A stretch of DNA of 64,000 nt from Halalkalibacter oceani (GCF_040544555.1 NZ_JBEPKD010000008.1:121027-185026), one strand, 5' to 3'. Counted from the stretch's first letter, positions 27,281 to 36,228 are shown. The notes: a model not told the origin generated them from the sequence alone. Translations and numbers: made by a program.

Positions 27281-27305
27281 TTTTTGTTTTTTTAAGCAGG
27301 GCAAA

Positions 27306-27347
27306 AAATCACCTACAGAAGGTCGATGTCTTCCATAGGTGATTTTC
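27306..27347 (-). terminator. Terminator after the FMN reductase gene
   Basis: Minus strand: AAAATCACCTA and GAAG arms pair with CTTC and TAGGTGATTTT, followed by TTTTTT. It ends transcription before xylA; the T/A-rich flanks may allow function in both directions. Confidence 0.75.
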
Positions 27348-27354
27348 GTTTTAT

Positions 27355-27909
27355 TTATGATGTTCGCAACGTCTTTAACGCCCCGCTCCAGGCAATGACT
27401 TGATCAAGCATTTCATTCACATTTTTTTGATGCAATTCAGCAGGCTTAAATACCGTAAAGTTCTCAAAATCAGTAAACAGCGACAAAGTTGGATGAGTTC
27501 TGACATCAGCGACGAGCAGCTCGCCCAAAATTCCGCGTAAATGCTCTGCGGCACGCGCCCCGCCTGTCGAGCCGTAGCTGACAATCCCGGCCGCCTTGTT
27601 AAACCATGCTTCACGGGCAAAATCAACCGCATTTTTCAACGCTCCCGTAATGCTGTGATTGTACTCCTGAACGATGAAGACAAACCCATCTAGACCGGCA
27701 AGCTTCTCGTTCCACGCCGCAATCCCCGGCTCTGTTCCATCTGTCGTTCCTAAAAACGGCAATTGAAACTCAGCGATATCAACAATTTCGTAGTTGGCAT
27801 CGCCACGCTGCTCGGCGATTGCTTTGACCCACTCTCCCACTTGCGGACTCACTCGACCATCACGTGTACTACCAAGAATAATCCCGATATTCAACTTCTC
27901 TGTTGCCAC
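27355..27909 (-). CDS. NADPH-dependent FMN reductase family protein
   Basis: 184 residues with a flavodoxin-like fold. GSTRDGRVSPQVGEWV is the FMN-phosphate loop and the QEYNHSITGALKNAVDF block is typical of chromate/azo/quinone reductases of this family. GSTGGARAAEHLRGIL is also conserved. It is a single gene with its own terminator. The physiological substrate is unknown; the family reduces flavins, quinones or azo dyes using NAD(P)H. Confidence 0.92.
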   Translation of the reverse strand: MATEKLNIGIILGSTRDGRVSPQVGEWVKAIAEQRGDANYEIVDIAEFQLPFLGTTDGTEPGIAAWNEKLAGLDGFVFIVQEYNHSITGALKNAVDFAREAWFNKAAGIVSYGSTGGARAAEHLRGILGELLVADVRTHPTLSLFTDFENFTVFKPAELHQKNVNEMLDQVIAWSGALKTLRTS

Positions 27910-28259
27910 TGCTTCTTCCTCCTTTGTTTACCACCTTAATTAGTACCCACCTGTAAAACTCCCCACCTCTTTTTATAAGAGTGTGAATATTTACCAGCTT
28001 ATTATAAGCGACAAAGCAATATCTATACAAAGAATACGACTTAAACAAACGTTTCATTAACTGCCTCGGTCCCACTTATTTGCTTCTTGGACGGTCGCCG
28101 CCTGGCGTCATCGGCAATTGAATTGGCGTTATTTGTTAGTTACAGAGGAACAAGAGATCGTTAGTATAATAAGTGACAATAAAAAGCGAAACGAGTACTG
28201 TGCAGATGGAGAAAACCGCACAGCTGCTTTTCTTTTTATACAAAGGAGGGACTGTATGA
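27910..28259. other. Intergenic region between divergent FMN reductase and AraC-type genes
   Basis: 350 bp without a convincing gene. A TATAAT (28166) suits the AraC-type gene. At 28210-28233 AGAAAACCGCACAGCTGCTTTTCT resembles the terminal hairpin of the dispersed repeat and ends 9 bp before the ribosome binding site AAAGGAGGG. Confidence 0.6.
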
Positions 28260-29294
28260 ATGACATCTCATACACGAATTAAAATCCCAGAAGGATTTTG
28301 GTCGGGACTGCGACAATTGGGGATTGCTCCTCATGACGTCATTCGGAAAGCGCAACTACCACTTACGATTATTTCAGAACCCGCTGTCAACACAGCTCAA
28401 TATTTTGCGATTTGGCAAAGTTACTCGGATCTCATTGGCGACACAGCTAAAGGAATCATCCAGCTGGCAACCTCCTTTGAAACATCGAAATATCCGCCGC
28501 CGATCTTGGCGACTTACCATGCGCGCAACTATCGCGACGCCTTATACAGGATGGCGCGCTACAAACAGCTATGTCCCCCCGAATCTTTACACATTACAGA
28601 GGAAGATGGACACTGCACAATCGAACTGAAATGGCTCCGTCCAGAGCAATCTGGACCACCAATGCTCGTTGGGATCACACTGGCCTTTCTTCTTGAACTA
28701 GGCCGCCGTGGTACAGGGCAACCATTGAAAGCAAGGGCAGTTGAATTTTCCCATCCAATGGGAGACAGTGAAACACTTGAAGCATACTTTGGCTGTCAGA
28801 TCCAGAACAATGCAGCCTGCAACCGTCTGACCTTGGAGCGAAGTGAGTTGGACCTCCCTTTTGTCTCCTACAACGCAGAATTACTGGAAATTCTTACTCC
28901 GGTTTTAGACCAGTCGTGTGACGAGCTACACGATAGCTTTTCAGTCACCAGGAAGGTCAAGTGGATTATGAAACGCAGCCTGACAGGGGGGCGTCCTTCT
29001 ATTCATTCTGTTGCGGGCGAATTAGGGATAAGCGACCGCACATTGCAACGCCGGCTTATAGCTGAGGGAACGAGTTTCAAACAACTGTTGATACAAGCCC
29101 GGCATGAACAGGCAAGGGAATACCTGGCAAACCCTACACTCGACATTAAGGAAATAGCTTTTTTAATTGGCTATGAAGACGAGAGTTCGTTCTACCGGGC
29201 TTTCCGCCATTGGGAAGGCGATACACCTTCTCAATGGCGTATACAGCATTTAGATATCCGTGCAAAAGAGCGCTTTCTGAAGCGTGATAAGTAA
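28260..29294 (+). CDS. AraC-family transcriptional regulator (OruR/ArgR-like N-terminal domain)
   Basis: 344 residues. An N-terminal region of about 200 residues of the arabinose-binding-like type found in virulence and catabolic regulators (HDVIRKAQLPLTII onward) is followed by a C-terminal AraC HTH pair (VAGELGISDRTLQRRLIAEGTSFKQLL; IKEIAFLIGYEDESSFYRAFRHWEG). AAAGGAGGG precedes two ATGs. The first (28256) opens only an 8-codon overlapping frame, so 28260 is used. The gene ends 21 bp before a deleted SDR gene, its presumed former target. Confidence 0.9.
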   Translation: MTSHTRIKIPEGFWSGLRQLGIAPHDVIRKAQLPLTIISEPAVNTAQYFAIWQSYSDLIGDTAKGIIQLATSFETSKYPPPILATYHARNYRDALYRMARYKQLCPPESLHITEEDGHCTIELKWLRPEQSGPPMLVGITLAFLLELGRRGTGQPLKARAVEFSHPMGDSETLEAYFGCQIQNNAACNRLTLERSELDLPFVSYNAELLEILTPVLDQSCDELHDSFSVTRKVKWIMKRSLTGGRPSIHSVAGELGISDRTLQRRLIAEGTSFKQLLIQARHEQAREYLANPTLDIKEIAFLIGYEDESSFYRAFRHWEGDTPSQWRIQHLDIRAKERFLKRDK

Positions 29295-29315
29295 AACAAG
29301 GAAAGAGGGATATAA

Positions 29316-29795
29316 ATGGAAATGAACCTACACACTAAAACAGCTTTAGTTACAGGGTCAACAAAAGGTATCGGGAAAGCAATTGCTTTTGAACTTGCCA
29401 AAGAAGGCGTGAATGTAGTGATCAATGGCCGAAAGGAGGACGAAGTAGAACGAATGCCTCAGTATTGTATGACCAAATCAATGCTATTATCCTTAGCCAA
29501 GAGCCTGTCTAAATTAACAAAAGGGACAGAAGTTACAGTCAATACGATTATGCCGGGACCAACCCTGTCGGAAAACGTACAACAGATCATTGACAGCTTG
29601 TATCCAAATAAGATGACATTCTCAGAAAAGGAGGAAGCATTTATGCTGGCAAACCTCCCTCAATCTGAGATACAGCGTTTTATTAGACCAGTTGAAATCG
29701 GTCGACTCGCTGCCTTTCTATGCAGCCCTTATGCCTCCGCATTTAAAGGCTCTCCTATCCGTATGGATGGCGGGATGGTACCGACTATTTTTTAG
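29316..29795 (+). pseudogene. Short-chain dehydrogenase/reductase with a large internal in-frame deletion
   Basis: 159 residues against about 250-265 for the family. The N-terminus keeps the cofactor loop TGSTKGIG and the INGRKEDEVE strand. The sequence then jumps to QYCMTK, which is the YxxxK active-site motif. Everything between is gone: the NAG motif, the helices of the Rossmann fold and the catalytic serine (about 90-100 residues). The C-terminus (VNTIMPGPT; FLCSPYASAFKGSPIRMDGGMVPTIF) is intact. Both ends remain in one frame and AAAGAGGG precedes the ATG, so a protein may still be made, but it should be inactive as an oxidoreductase. Confidence 0.85.
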
Positions 29796-29811
29796 ATCAA
29801 CTCATCTATCA

Positions 29812-29853
29812 AAAAAATAAGAACTTGCCATCAGGCGCAAGTTCTTATTTTTC
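29812..29853. terminator. Bidirectional terminator between SDR remnant and AEC carrier
   Basis: AAAAATAAGAACTTGC pairs perfectly with GCAAGTTCTTATTTTT around a short loop. A/T tracts on both sides suit convergent genes ending at 29795 (plus) and 29885 (minus). Confidence 0.85.
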
Positions 29854-29884
29854 AATTGACCTCTTCGCAGTCAACCCGGTTCAT

Positions 29885-30793
29885 TTAATGCAATAGCCAT
29901 AAGAGAAGCGAGATCGTTCCCGCCGACACAATCGTACTGAACAGCGTAATTCCGGCGACCATTTCCGGCTCTCGTCCGTATTGATTCGCCAATAAAACGG
30001 GGACGATCGCGGCCGGCATCGCCGCCTGAAGAAGAATGACGTTGCTTGCCACCTCATCAAACGAAAAGAAAGGCAACAAAAGAAAAGCGAGTACGGGGGA
30101 AAGCACGAGGCGAATCGTTACACCGAGCGCAATCCCCTTCGCAAAGCTGAAGCGTTTAATCGTTGCCAGCTGCATTCCGAGCAACAGCATAAGCATCGGA
30201 ATCATCGCCTGACTGAGCATCTCGATTGGATGGTAAACAATCGGATGAAGCTCAATGGTTAACGACTGGCACAGAAAGCCCAGTAATCCGGCATAGAGGA
30301 CGGGCATTTTTAAAAGCTTCTTCAGCGTATCACCAATCCCGCCTTTGTCCTGGGCGGCAAATAACACCCCGAGAGAATTCATCATCATGGATTGAATAAC
30401 GAAAAAAGCGATTGCCCACTGAAAGCCCTCCTGGCCATACGCCAGTAAAATAATCGAGCTCCCGTAATTCCCCGCATTCGGAAAGGAGGCGACGAGAAGC
30501 AGGCCCGTTTCCCTCTCTTTATTAAAACGGAAGCATCTTGCCAAAATGATACTGATCACAATGATCGCAAGGAGGAGCACCACTTCAAACAATACGAGCC
30601 AGCCAATATCGCCGCTGATGGTGGAACTGTAGAAATTTTTAAAGACAAGTGCCGGCAATAAGCAGTTGAAGCTAATATTTGACAATGTCCGGATATCACC
30701 ATTAAATTTTTTCTTTAGAAAAAAGCCACATGCAAAGATGATGAAAATCGGTAAAACAATCGATAAAATGTCCACTACTTCTTCATATCCCAA
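29885..30793 (-). CDS. AEC-family (auxin efflux carrier-like) transporter
   Basis: 302 residues with about ten hydrophobic segments; LPIFIIFACGFFLKKKF at the start and the SFPNAGNYGSSIILLAYG block mark the AEC family, whose bacterial members carry malate, malonate or other organic acids. The start codon appears to be TTG 30793; no ATG with a good ribosome binding site is in frame. Last gene of the 10-kb TRAP/LarA cluster, 67 bp after the GntR regulator, so it may move the pathway substrate or a product. Confidence 0.88.
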   Translation of the reverse strand: MGYEEVVDILSIVLPIFIIFACGFFLKKKFNGDIRTLSNISFNCLLPALVFKNFYSSTISGDIGWLVLFEVVLLLAIIVISIILARCFRFNKERETGLLLVASFPNAGNYGSSIILLAYGQEGFQWAIAFFVIQSMMMNSLGVLFAAQDKGGIGDTLKKLLKMPVLYAGLLGFLCQSLTIELHPIVYHPIEMLSQAMIPMLMLLLGMQLATIKRFSFAKGIALGVTIRLVLSPVLAFLLLPFFSFDEVASNVILLQAAMPAAIVPVLLANQYGREPEMVAGITLFSTIVSAGTISLLLWLLH

Positions 30794-30860
30794 TTTGTCA
30801 TCTTGTCCTACTCACCTTTCATTCCGGTGCTTCTCCCACTCCCTGCACAAACAGTCGTTG

Positions 30861-31526
30861 CTATTCAGAAAACTGTAGATCTTCCAAATGCTTTAAGAGC
30901 GTATCTCTCGCCACTGTTAAATGATCGTACATGAGCTGGCCGGCACGCTCAGCATCTCTAGCAGCTACCGCCTCCAATATGTCCACATGCTCCTCTAATG
31001 CCTTTAAAGCGCGGCCCGGAATCGAAAATGTCGATACCCGAATAATTCCTCCCACTTGATAGAGCTGATCAATGATGGAAAGGAGCCGATCATTCTCTCC
31101 TTTGCATCTCAATAAAGAATGAAATTTTTTATTGAGCGCATCGACCTCGCTCCAAGAGCTTCTCGCCGTCGCTTCCAGCAGCTCCTGTTGGATGGCATGA
31201 AGCCCTTCAATATCCGCCTCAGTCAAATGGGGAACTGACTTCCTCGTCGCCATCGCTTCCAGCTCAATTCGCAGCTCAAACAAATTGACAACATCCTTTG
31301 TTGTCATCACCTTCACCCGTGAGCCCCGGTTTGGGATGCTTTCCACTAATCCTTCCACTTCTAAATTGCGAATCGCTTCACGCAAAGGCGTGCGGCTGAC
31401 TCCTAATTTCTCGCATAGCTCTTTTTCTAGTAACTTTTGACCGGGCTTTAAATTTCTTGATAAAATTTCTTCTCTTAATATCGCCGCAATCCGATCTTTA
31501 GCTAACTGTGAAACTACCTTTTTCAT
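30861..31526 (-). CDS. GntR-family regulator with FCD domain, likely controller of the TRAP/LarA cluster
   Basis: 221 residues: a winged helix (LEKELCEKLGVSRTPLREAIRNLEVEGLVESIPNRGSRV) and an FCD ligand domain with helical histidine-rich repeats (NKKFHSLLRCKGENDRLL; HVDILEAVAARDAERAGQLMYDHL). The palindrome AATGTATACATT lies 48 bp upstream of its start, and an extended copy precedes the TRAP operon at 40351, so autoregulation plus control of the ten-gene cluster is inferred. FCD proteins typically sense carboxylates, which suits the transporter type. Confidence 0.92.
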   Translation of the reverse strand: MKKVVSQLAKDRIAAILREEILSRNLKPGQKLLEKELCEKLGVSRTPLREAIRNLEVEGLVESIPNRGSRVKVMTTKDVVNLFELRIELEAMATRKSVPHLTEADIEGLHAIQQELLEATARSSWSEVDALNKKFHSLLRCKGENDRLLSIIDQLYQVGGIIRVSTFSIPGRALKALEEHVDILEAVAARDAERAGQLMYDHLTVARDTLLKHLEDLQFSE

Positions 31527-31557
31527 GCCTTTTCAATCACCACCTGTATCACCTAAA

Positions 31558-31586
31558 TAGTATACTAATAGTATAATGTATACATT
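31558..31586. promoter_or_regulatory. Operator palindromes before the GntR regulator gene
   Basis: TAGTATACTA (31558-31567) and AATGTATACATT (31575-31586) are perfect palindromes centred on GTATAC. The second is identical to the core of the 20-bp palindrome at 40351-40370. FCD-type GntR proteins commonly bind such TGTATACA sequences. Confidence 0.75.
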
Positions 31587-31622
31587 TTTCAAAGACAATG
31601 ATTTTTGTCTTTTTTTGACTTT

Positions 31623-32897
31623 TTAGGTTGGCTTTACTTTCAGAAGGCAATCGACTGCATAGGGCAGCAGGGCTACTTTAGGAACAGAGGCACACATTTG
31701 CTTTGCATTGTGATAAGCAGCTTCAATTGTTTCCGAAGGAACAAAAAACATTTTCTTCAACTCGATCGGGTCCAAATGACCGGAGATAAAGTAAATATGA
31801 TATTTCGCCAGCGCCCTGGCATACATATAGGCTTTTGAGGAATGATTCTGACTGCTGAAGCCGTCTTCCTTAAAGCGTCTAATCACTTCCTGCGGATCCC
31901 TCGATTCTGCCATCAGCTTACTGAAAGAACCGATTCCATCCTGGCATTCCGCCACTAAAATAATCGATCCGCCCGGCTTCGTGATGATCTCCGCCGAAGC
32001 GAGTGCCTTTTGCGATTGATGCATATCAAAGTCTTTCGGATATCCACCCGGCGATACAATCGTAATGTCATAAAGCTCAGGTACCTCCAGCTCCCAGGCG
32101 TGCCTGCAAATTTGTACCCCGGCTTCATGTGCTTCTTCTAAATCCCCGGCCACTACTCCGACGATGTGGCCTTCATTATTTTTGACAACATTGACGATGA
32201 AATCAACACCGACCTTCCGCGCCGCTTCTACAGCTTCTTCGTGAAAGCGATTATGTTCCATCTTCCCCATCACCGGTTCTTCGGAACGAATTGGAAAGGA
32301 GTGGTGCTGCATTAAGCTTTTCACCCCAGCCACGCCCGGGACAATACTTTTGCGGCCGCCGCTAAATCCGGCCGTCTGATGAGGCGTAATGATCCCGGTC
32401 GTAATCGTCACATCCGCTTCGACGACGAGCCGGTTGACCTCAACATCCAACCCATGCTTCGTCTTTCCTAAATACACCAATTGCTCAGGATCGGAAGCAT
32501 TGTGGTTGACGATCAGAAAGCGGGAAAAATTAGCTTCGCCAACCATTCCCTTTAATTCCTCTTCCGTATTCGGCCGATGATTGCCGGTAGCGACAAGCAA
32601 TGTAATCGCCGAGTCTGGCATGCCGGCCGCATTCAATTCATTGGCCAGCTCTTCTACAAGCAACGCCGAAGGAGCCGGCCTTGTAATATCATTGATCACA
32701 ATGACTGCATTCTTCTTTCCAGCCGCAAGATCGCCGAGCTTTTCAGCGCCGATCGGGTGACGCAGGGCATCTTGTACCGCTTCTCTTTCATTAGAGAGCC
32801 GCTCTAACGGCTTGACGACAAGCTCATCAACGGGGGTATCCAATTCAAACTTCAGCATTTCTTTTCCATACGGAATTTGATAGATCATAAGTATCAA
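31623..32897 (-). CDS. LarA-like nickel-pincer-nucleotide enzyme (lactate racemase superfamily)
   Basis: 424 residues of the DUF2088/LarA family. The residues that in L. plantarum LarA act in catalysis and cofactor attachment have matches: a histidine in ATGNHRPN, a histidine in TPHQTAGFSGGRKS and, exactly ten residues later, the lysine that forms the thioamide to the cofactor. The family racemises or epimerises 2-hydroxy acids and sugar acids. Cofactor genes larB, larC and larE are not in this window and would have to be elsewhere. Its place in a TRAP/dehydrogenase/lyase operon argues for a pathway-specific hydroxy acid rather than lactate. The substrate is unknown. Confidence 0.9.
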   Translation of the reverse strand: MILMIYQIPYGKEMLKFELDTPVDELVVKPLERLSNEREAVQDALRHPIGAEKLGDLAAGKKNAVIVINDITRPAPSALLVEELANELNAAGMPDSAITLLVATGNHRPNTEEELKGMVGEANFSRFLIVNHNASDPEQLVYLGKTKHGLDVEVNRLVVEADVTITTGIITPHQTAGFSGGRKSIVPGVAGVKSLMQHHSFPIRSEEPVMGKMEHNRFHEEAVEAARKVGVDFIVNVVKNNEGHIVGVVAGDLEEAHEAGVQICRHAWELEVPELYDITIVSPGGYPKDFDMHQSQKALASAEIITKPGGSIILVAECQDGIGSFSKLMAESRDPQEVIRRFKEDGFSSQNHSSKAYMYARALAKYHIYFISGHLDPIELKKMFFVPSETIEAAYHNAKQMCASVPKVALLPYAVDCLLKVKPT

Positions 32898-32908
32898 CCT
32901 CTCCGTAT

Positions 32909-33460
32909 CTATTTTTTTAAAAACAGCGGCTTTTTCAAAACATGAAGCAACACATCTGAGTCGAGATAATCGACATAGTGCAAAATCAATGCTTCGACTG
33001 TTTGCGGCATCACCTTCGATAGACCTGTATGGGTGACAATTAAATGCTGGATCGATAACGGCAGTTTGTGCTCGATTGCTTTTTGCACAGCATAGAAGCC
33101 ATGCTGCATCAGCTTTCCATATTCTGTTTTGCCGCTTTGCTCATATTCAAAAAACTTACTGACATCATGCAAAAGCGCTGCCGTAATCAGCACATCGCGA
33201 TCGACAGATATATTGTGAATCTGCTCAATCACGTCCGCGCAAGCAAGCGCCTGCTGGGTGACGCTGCGCGTATGCTGAAGATTGCTATATTCGGTCACGT
33301 CACCGCTTTTCGGTACGCTGTTAAGATCGTCCCAGCTGCTGACATTAAGCGTTTCCTCCCAAATGTCGACCACCGCTTTTCGGTACGCTTCATTTCCGAT
33401 TTGCTCAAGCTCCGGTAAAGCTGCAATAATTGCTTCCCTGTTGTTGATTATTTGTTCCAT
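32909..33460 (-). CDS. HD-domain protein (putative phosphohydrolase)
   Basis: 183 residues. Metal-binding HD signature: an upstream histidine in LQHTRSVTQQAL and LLHDVSKFFEYE, then HGFYAVQKAIEHKLP and IVTHTGLS. HD proteins are metal-dependent phosphohydrolases or lyases. GGGAGG lies before the ATG, and the start overlaps the end of the dehydrogenase gene by 13 bp, so the two are translationally coupled. Its role in an organic-acid catabolic operon is not evident; nucleotide or phosphoester hydrolysis is possible. Confidence 0.88.
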   Translation of the reverse strand: MEQIINNREAIIAALPELEQIGNEAYRKAVVDIWEETLNVSSWDDLNSVPKSGDVTEYSNLQHTRSVTQQALACADVIEQIHNISVDRDVLITAALLHDVSKFFEYEQSGKTEYGKLMQHGFYAVQKAIEHKLPLSIQHLIVTHTGLSKVMPQTVEALILHYVDYLDSDVLLHVLKKPLFLKK

Positions 33461-34551
33461 CGTGTTACCTCCCTGATCTCAATGTTTTCAAGCTGTCTGA
33501 CCAGTTCGTCGCCAAATTGACCAGTGGTGGCGCTCCCACCCAAATCGCCTGTTTTGACTCCTTTCAAAAGCGTTCTCTCCACAGCCATCTCAATAAGAGC
33601 GGCGGCGGTTATAGCCTGCTCATCCTTATTGCGAATCCCGAGCCATTCCAGCATCAGCTTCGCGGAGAGAATCTCAGCAATCGGGTTGGCGATGTTCTTA
33701 CCGGCAATATCCGGAGCTGAACCATGCGTCGCTTGAGCAAGCATAAAATGATCGCCTAAATTTAAACCTGGTGCCAGCCCTAATCCACCGACGAGGCCGG
33801 CAGCAAGGTCGGAGAGAATGTCTCCGAACATATTCGTCGTCACGACAACATCATACTGTTCTGGCTTCTGCACCATAAACATCGAAAACGCATCTATATG
33901 ATAGTCAGACACTGCGACATCCTCATATTGCTTGGCAATCTGACGGCAGCTGTCCACAAATAAGCCGCAGCCCCGGCGCAGGACATTCATTTTGTGAATC
34001 ACTGCCACCGAGCGTCTTCTATGCTCAGCAAGCTCAAAGCCAACTTTCGCCAGACGCTCACTCGCCTTTCTCGTCACGACGCGAAAGGACATCACCGTAT
34101 CAGGAGTCGGCATCACCTCACCGTCTCCTTCGTACAGGCTGCGGTCGGCGTACATCCCTTCCGTGTTTTCCCTCACAATAACCATATCGACATTATCATA
34201 GCGGCCGGGAACGCCGGGGAAGTTTCTTGACGGACGAATATTGGCGTAGAGATCGAGCTGTTTCCGCAGCTTCCCGCTTGGATTGACCATATTTGGATCA
34301 TGGACCTCGTAAATATGAGTCGTCACCGGTCCGAGCACACCAGCGTCGCACTGCTTTAAGCTCTCAAGCGTTTCTTTTGGCAGCGTCGAGCCGTGCTGTT
34401 CATACGCCGACAATCCAACCGGGAGCGGTTTGAACGATAGCGACAGTGCCGGGCACTTCCGCTGGACAGCCTCTAAAACTTTAACTGTTTCTCTGACAAT
34501 TTCAGGGCCGATTCCGTCGCCTTCCATAATGGCAATTTGATAGTTTTTCAC
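33448..34551 (-). CDS. Isocitrate/isopropylmalate dehydrogenase-family enzyme
   Basis: 367 residues of the beta-decarboxylating dehydrogenase family. EGDGIGPEIV at the N-terminus, the substrate loop VRENTEGMYAD, a catalytic lysine in VIHKMNVLR, the GDILSDLAAGLVGGLGLAPG metal/substrate block and the cofactor segment ATHGSAPDIAGKNIANP are present. These enzymes oxidatively decarboxylate (2R,3S)-type beta-carboxy-alpha-hydroxy acids. The RENTEG loop is nearer isocitrate/homoisocitrate/tartrate enzymes than LeuB. There are no leu genes nearby, so a catabolic substrate is inferred. Confidence 0.9.
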   Translation of the reverse strand: MKNYQIAIMEGDGIGPEIVRETVKVLEAVQRKCPALSLSFKPLPVGLSAYEQHGSTLPKETLESLKQCDAGVLGPVTTHIYEVHDPNMVNPSGKLRKQLDLYANIRPSRNFPGVPGRYDNVDMVIVRENTEGMYADRSLYEGDGEVMPTPDTVMSFRVVTRKASERLAKVGFELAEHRRRSVAVIHKMNVLRRGCGLFVDSCRQIAKQYEDVAVSDYHIDAFSMFMVQKPEQYDVVVTTNMFGDILSDLAAGLVGGLGLAPGLNLGDHFMLAQATHGSAPDIAGKNIANPIAEILSAKLMLEWLGIRNKDEQAITAAALIEMAVERTLLKGVKTGDLGGSATTGQFGDELVRQLENIEIREVTRWNK

Positions 34552-34572
34552 TTTTCTCCACTCCTTTTTTTC

Positions 34573-34884
34573 TTAATCCGGAATTTCAACGTTTACGAGC
34601 GGCGCATGATATTGCCCGCCAAACACATCCTTATCTTCAAAATCACCAGCTGCATGCGGGCGCGGGAATGAAAATTTTATCGCCTTCGCCTCCTCGCAAA
34701 GGTACGACTCGACCTGCGCTTCAGGAACATGATAAACGTTGGAAATAAATGCAGCTGATAGAATACCTGAGTTATGAACATGCTGCAAAGCTTCCTCAGT
34801 TTCAAATAAAATATCAATCGTCAGCATAAACGGACCGGCGTTTTTAGCCCTGATTAAGCTTGCCCACTCATATAACTTCATCAT
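34573..34884 (-). CDS. DUF4387 domain protein
   Basis: 103 residues, close to the whole DUF4387 family length (YEWASLIRAKNAGPFMLTIDILF; FSFPRPHAAGDFEDKDVFGGQYHAPL). DUF4387 genes are typically found next to AtuA/DUF1446 genes, as here (9-bp gap), suggesting two parts of one enzyme. The reaction is not established. No membrane segment or signal peptide is seen. Confidence 0.85.
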   Translation of the reverse strand: MMKLYEWASLIRAKNAGPFMLTIDILFETEEALQHVHNSGILSAAFISNVYHVPEAQVESYLCEEAKAIKFSFPRPHAAGDFEDKDVFGGQYHAPLVNVEIPD

Positions 34885-34893
34885 CTTCCCTCC

Positions 34894-36228
34894 CTATAAC
34901 TCCTCATAATGAATCGGAAATAATTCAAGCGGATCATCAACCTCAACAATATGGTTCAAACAAAATTGATAGACAATCCCGGCATTGATGTTCGGGGGTG
35001 AATATGGGAAAGCGATTTGGCTCACCAAGCCAGACCATTCTTTAACCGGATGATGAAGAACCGTATGCCAGACGATTGCCATAATCGACTCAGCCTGTTC
35101 CTCTGTTTCCCCTAACACCTCGAGGACAACGCCAACCTCACGCTCACTGCCTGGCTCTCCGTACACACGAAATTGAAGCTGATAGTCCGTCTCCTCTACT
35201 CCTGTGCTCACCAATACTTTTTGTTTAATCCGTCCTTTGACATCCTCTAAAAAAGCAGGAAGCTGCTTTAACACGACAGGATCACTGACGCTGCCGATCG
35301 CCACTTGTCGATAACCGGCCTTTTTGACTCCTTCTATTCGGATCGTATACGTGTCGGCATGGTGATAGCGACTGCCTTTCACGACCACTCCCCGCTCACC
35401 GTCAGGCTCATACGCTGCTTGACTCGTCACGAGCATCCCCGTAGGCTCAACCAGCTCATACGGATTCGTATTTTCATATAATGAATGAGATAACACACTG
35501 ACAGGCGTGCAGCGCATCTGCGGATTAGGTGGCTCGACTTTAAAGGAGTCCTCCTTAATCCAGGCCATCATGCAGTCGGGATACAACCGCTGCTCGACAC
35601 AGCCGGCGCCGCATTCCAATACTTTTGCGGCATGCCAGGTTGAGCCGGTATCGAGTCCCTTCATGATCGGTACAGCCGCATAAATTGACGTATCACTGGA
35701 GCGGCCGGCAAGGACGACGTCGGCTCCCTGTTCGATTGCTTTTATATAAGGCTCTGGGCCCATCGCACCGACGACGCGCTCCAGTTCATCAACCATGCTT
35801 TCATCAAACTCTGGTGCCGGATAGAGCTCTTTCATTTTTCCCGCCTGCATATAACGAAGCAGTGTCTCCTTTGATAGTTCCGCTTCAATTGTGGCGACTT
35901 TAAAATGCAGGTTATCCTCCCGCGCGATTTCGCGGACAATCTCCAGCGTCCATTGTAAATGTGGATTTCCGCCTGCCGTTCCCGCCGACCCGACCAAAAC
36001 AGGTATCCTCTTTTGTAATCCGCCACGAATCATCAGACGCAGATCACGCTTGACCGCCTCCCTCGACGACATTGGCATACCGGCTCCTAAATAATATGGA
36101 CCCGGATCAGTAGAACCCGCATCACAACCGATCACATCAGGGTTTTGCGAAAGGGCCTTCTGTAAACTTTCCTCGGAAAATCCGGAGCCAAGCATTCCTG
36201 TTGCAGCAACGACCCGTACTTCTTTCAC
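34894..36228 (-). CDS. AtuA-like acyclic terpene utilization family protein (DUF1446)
   Basis: 444 residues. The DUF1446 pattern is clear: VRVVAATGMLGSGFSEESL, DVIGCDAGSTDPGPYYLG, GSAGTAGGNPHLQWTLEIVREIA, GADVVLAGRSSDTSIYAA, LECGAGC. The founding member AtuA is needed for citronellol/geranylate catabolism in Pseudomonas, but its reaction is unclear. GTG 36228 preceded by GGAAGTGGGA is preferred to the longer frame (36285), which would overlap the upstream gene. It sits in an operon with DUF4387 and dehydrogenase genes; terpene substrates are not implied by the other genes. Confidence 0.87.
   Translation of the reverse strand: MKEVRVVAATGMLGSGFSEESLQKALSQNPDVIGCDAGSTDPGPYYLGAGMPMSSREAVKRDLRLMIRGGLQKRIPVLVGSAGTAGGNPHLQWTLEIVREIAREDNLHFKVATIEAELSKETLLRYMQAGKMKELYPAPEFDESMVDELERVVGAMGPEPYIKAIEQGADVVLAGRSSDTSIYAAVPIMKGLDTGSTWHAAKVLECGAGCVEQRLYPDCMMAWIKEDSFKVEPPNPQMRCTPVSVLSHSLYENTNPYELVEPTGMLVTSQAAYEPDGERGVVVKGSRYHHADTYTIRIEGVKKAGYRQVAIGSVSDPVVLKQLPAFLEDVKGRIKQKVLVSTGVEETDYQLQFRVYGEPGSEREVGVVLEVLGETEEQAESIMAIVWHTVLHHPVKEWSGLVSQIAFPYSPPNINAGIVYQFCLNHIVEVDDPLELFPIHYEEL

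Noticed and set aside
28080..28258. Protein-like translated stretch (YLLVTEEQEIVSIISDNKK) upstream of the AraC-type gene
   Set aside because: Open in one frame but without a start codon or match I can recognise; a gene remnant is possible but not supportable.
33448..34551. leuB (3-isopropylmalate dehydrogenase of leucine synthesis)
   Set aside because: No other leu genes nearby, a RENTEG-type substrate loop, and an operon of catabolic genes; the general family name is safer.
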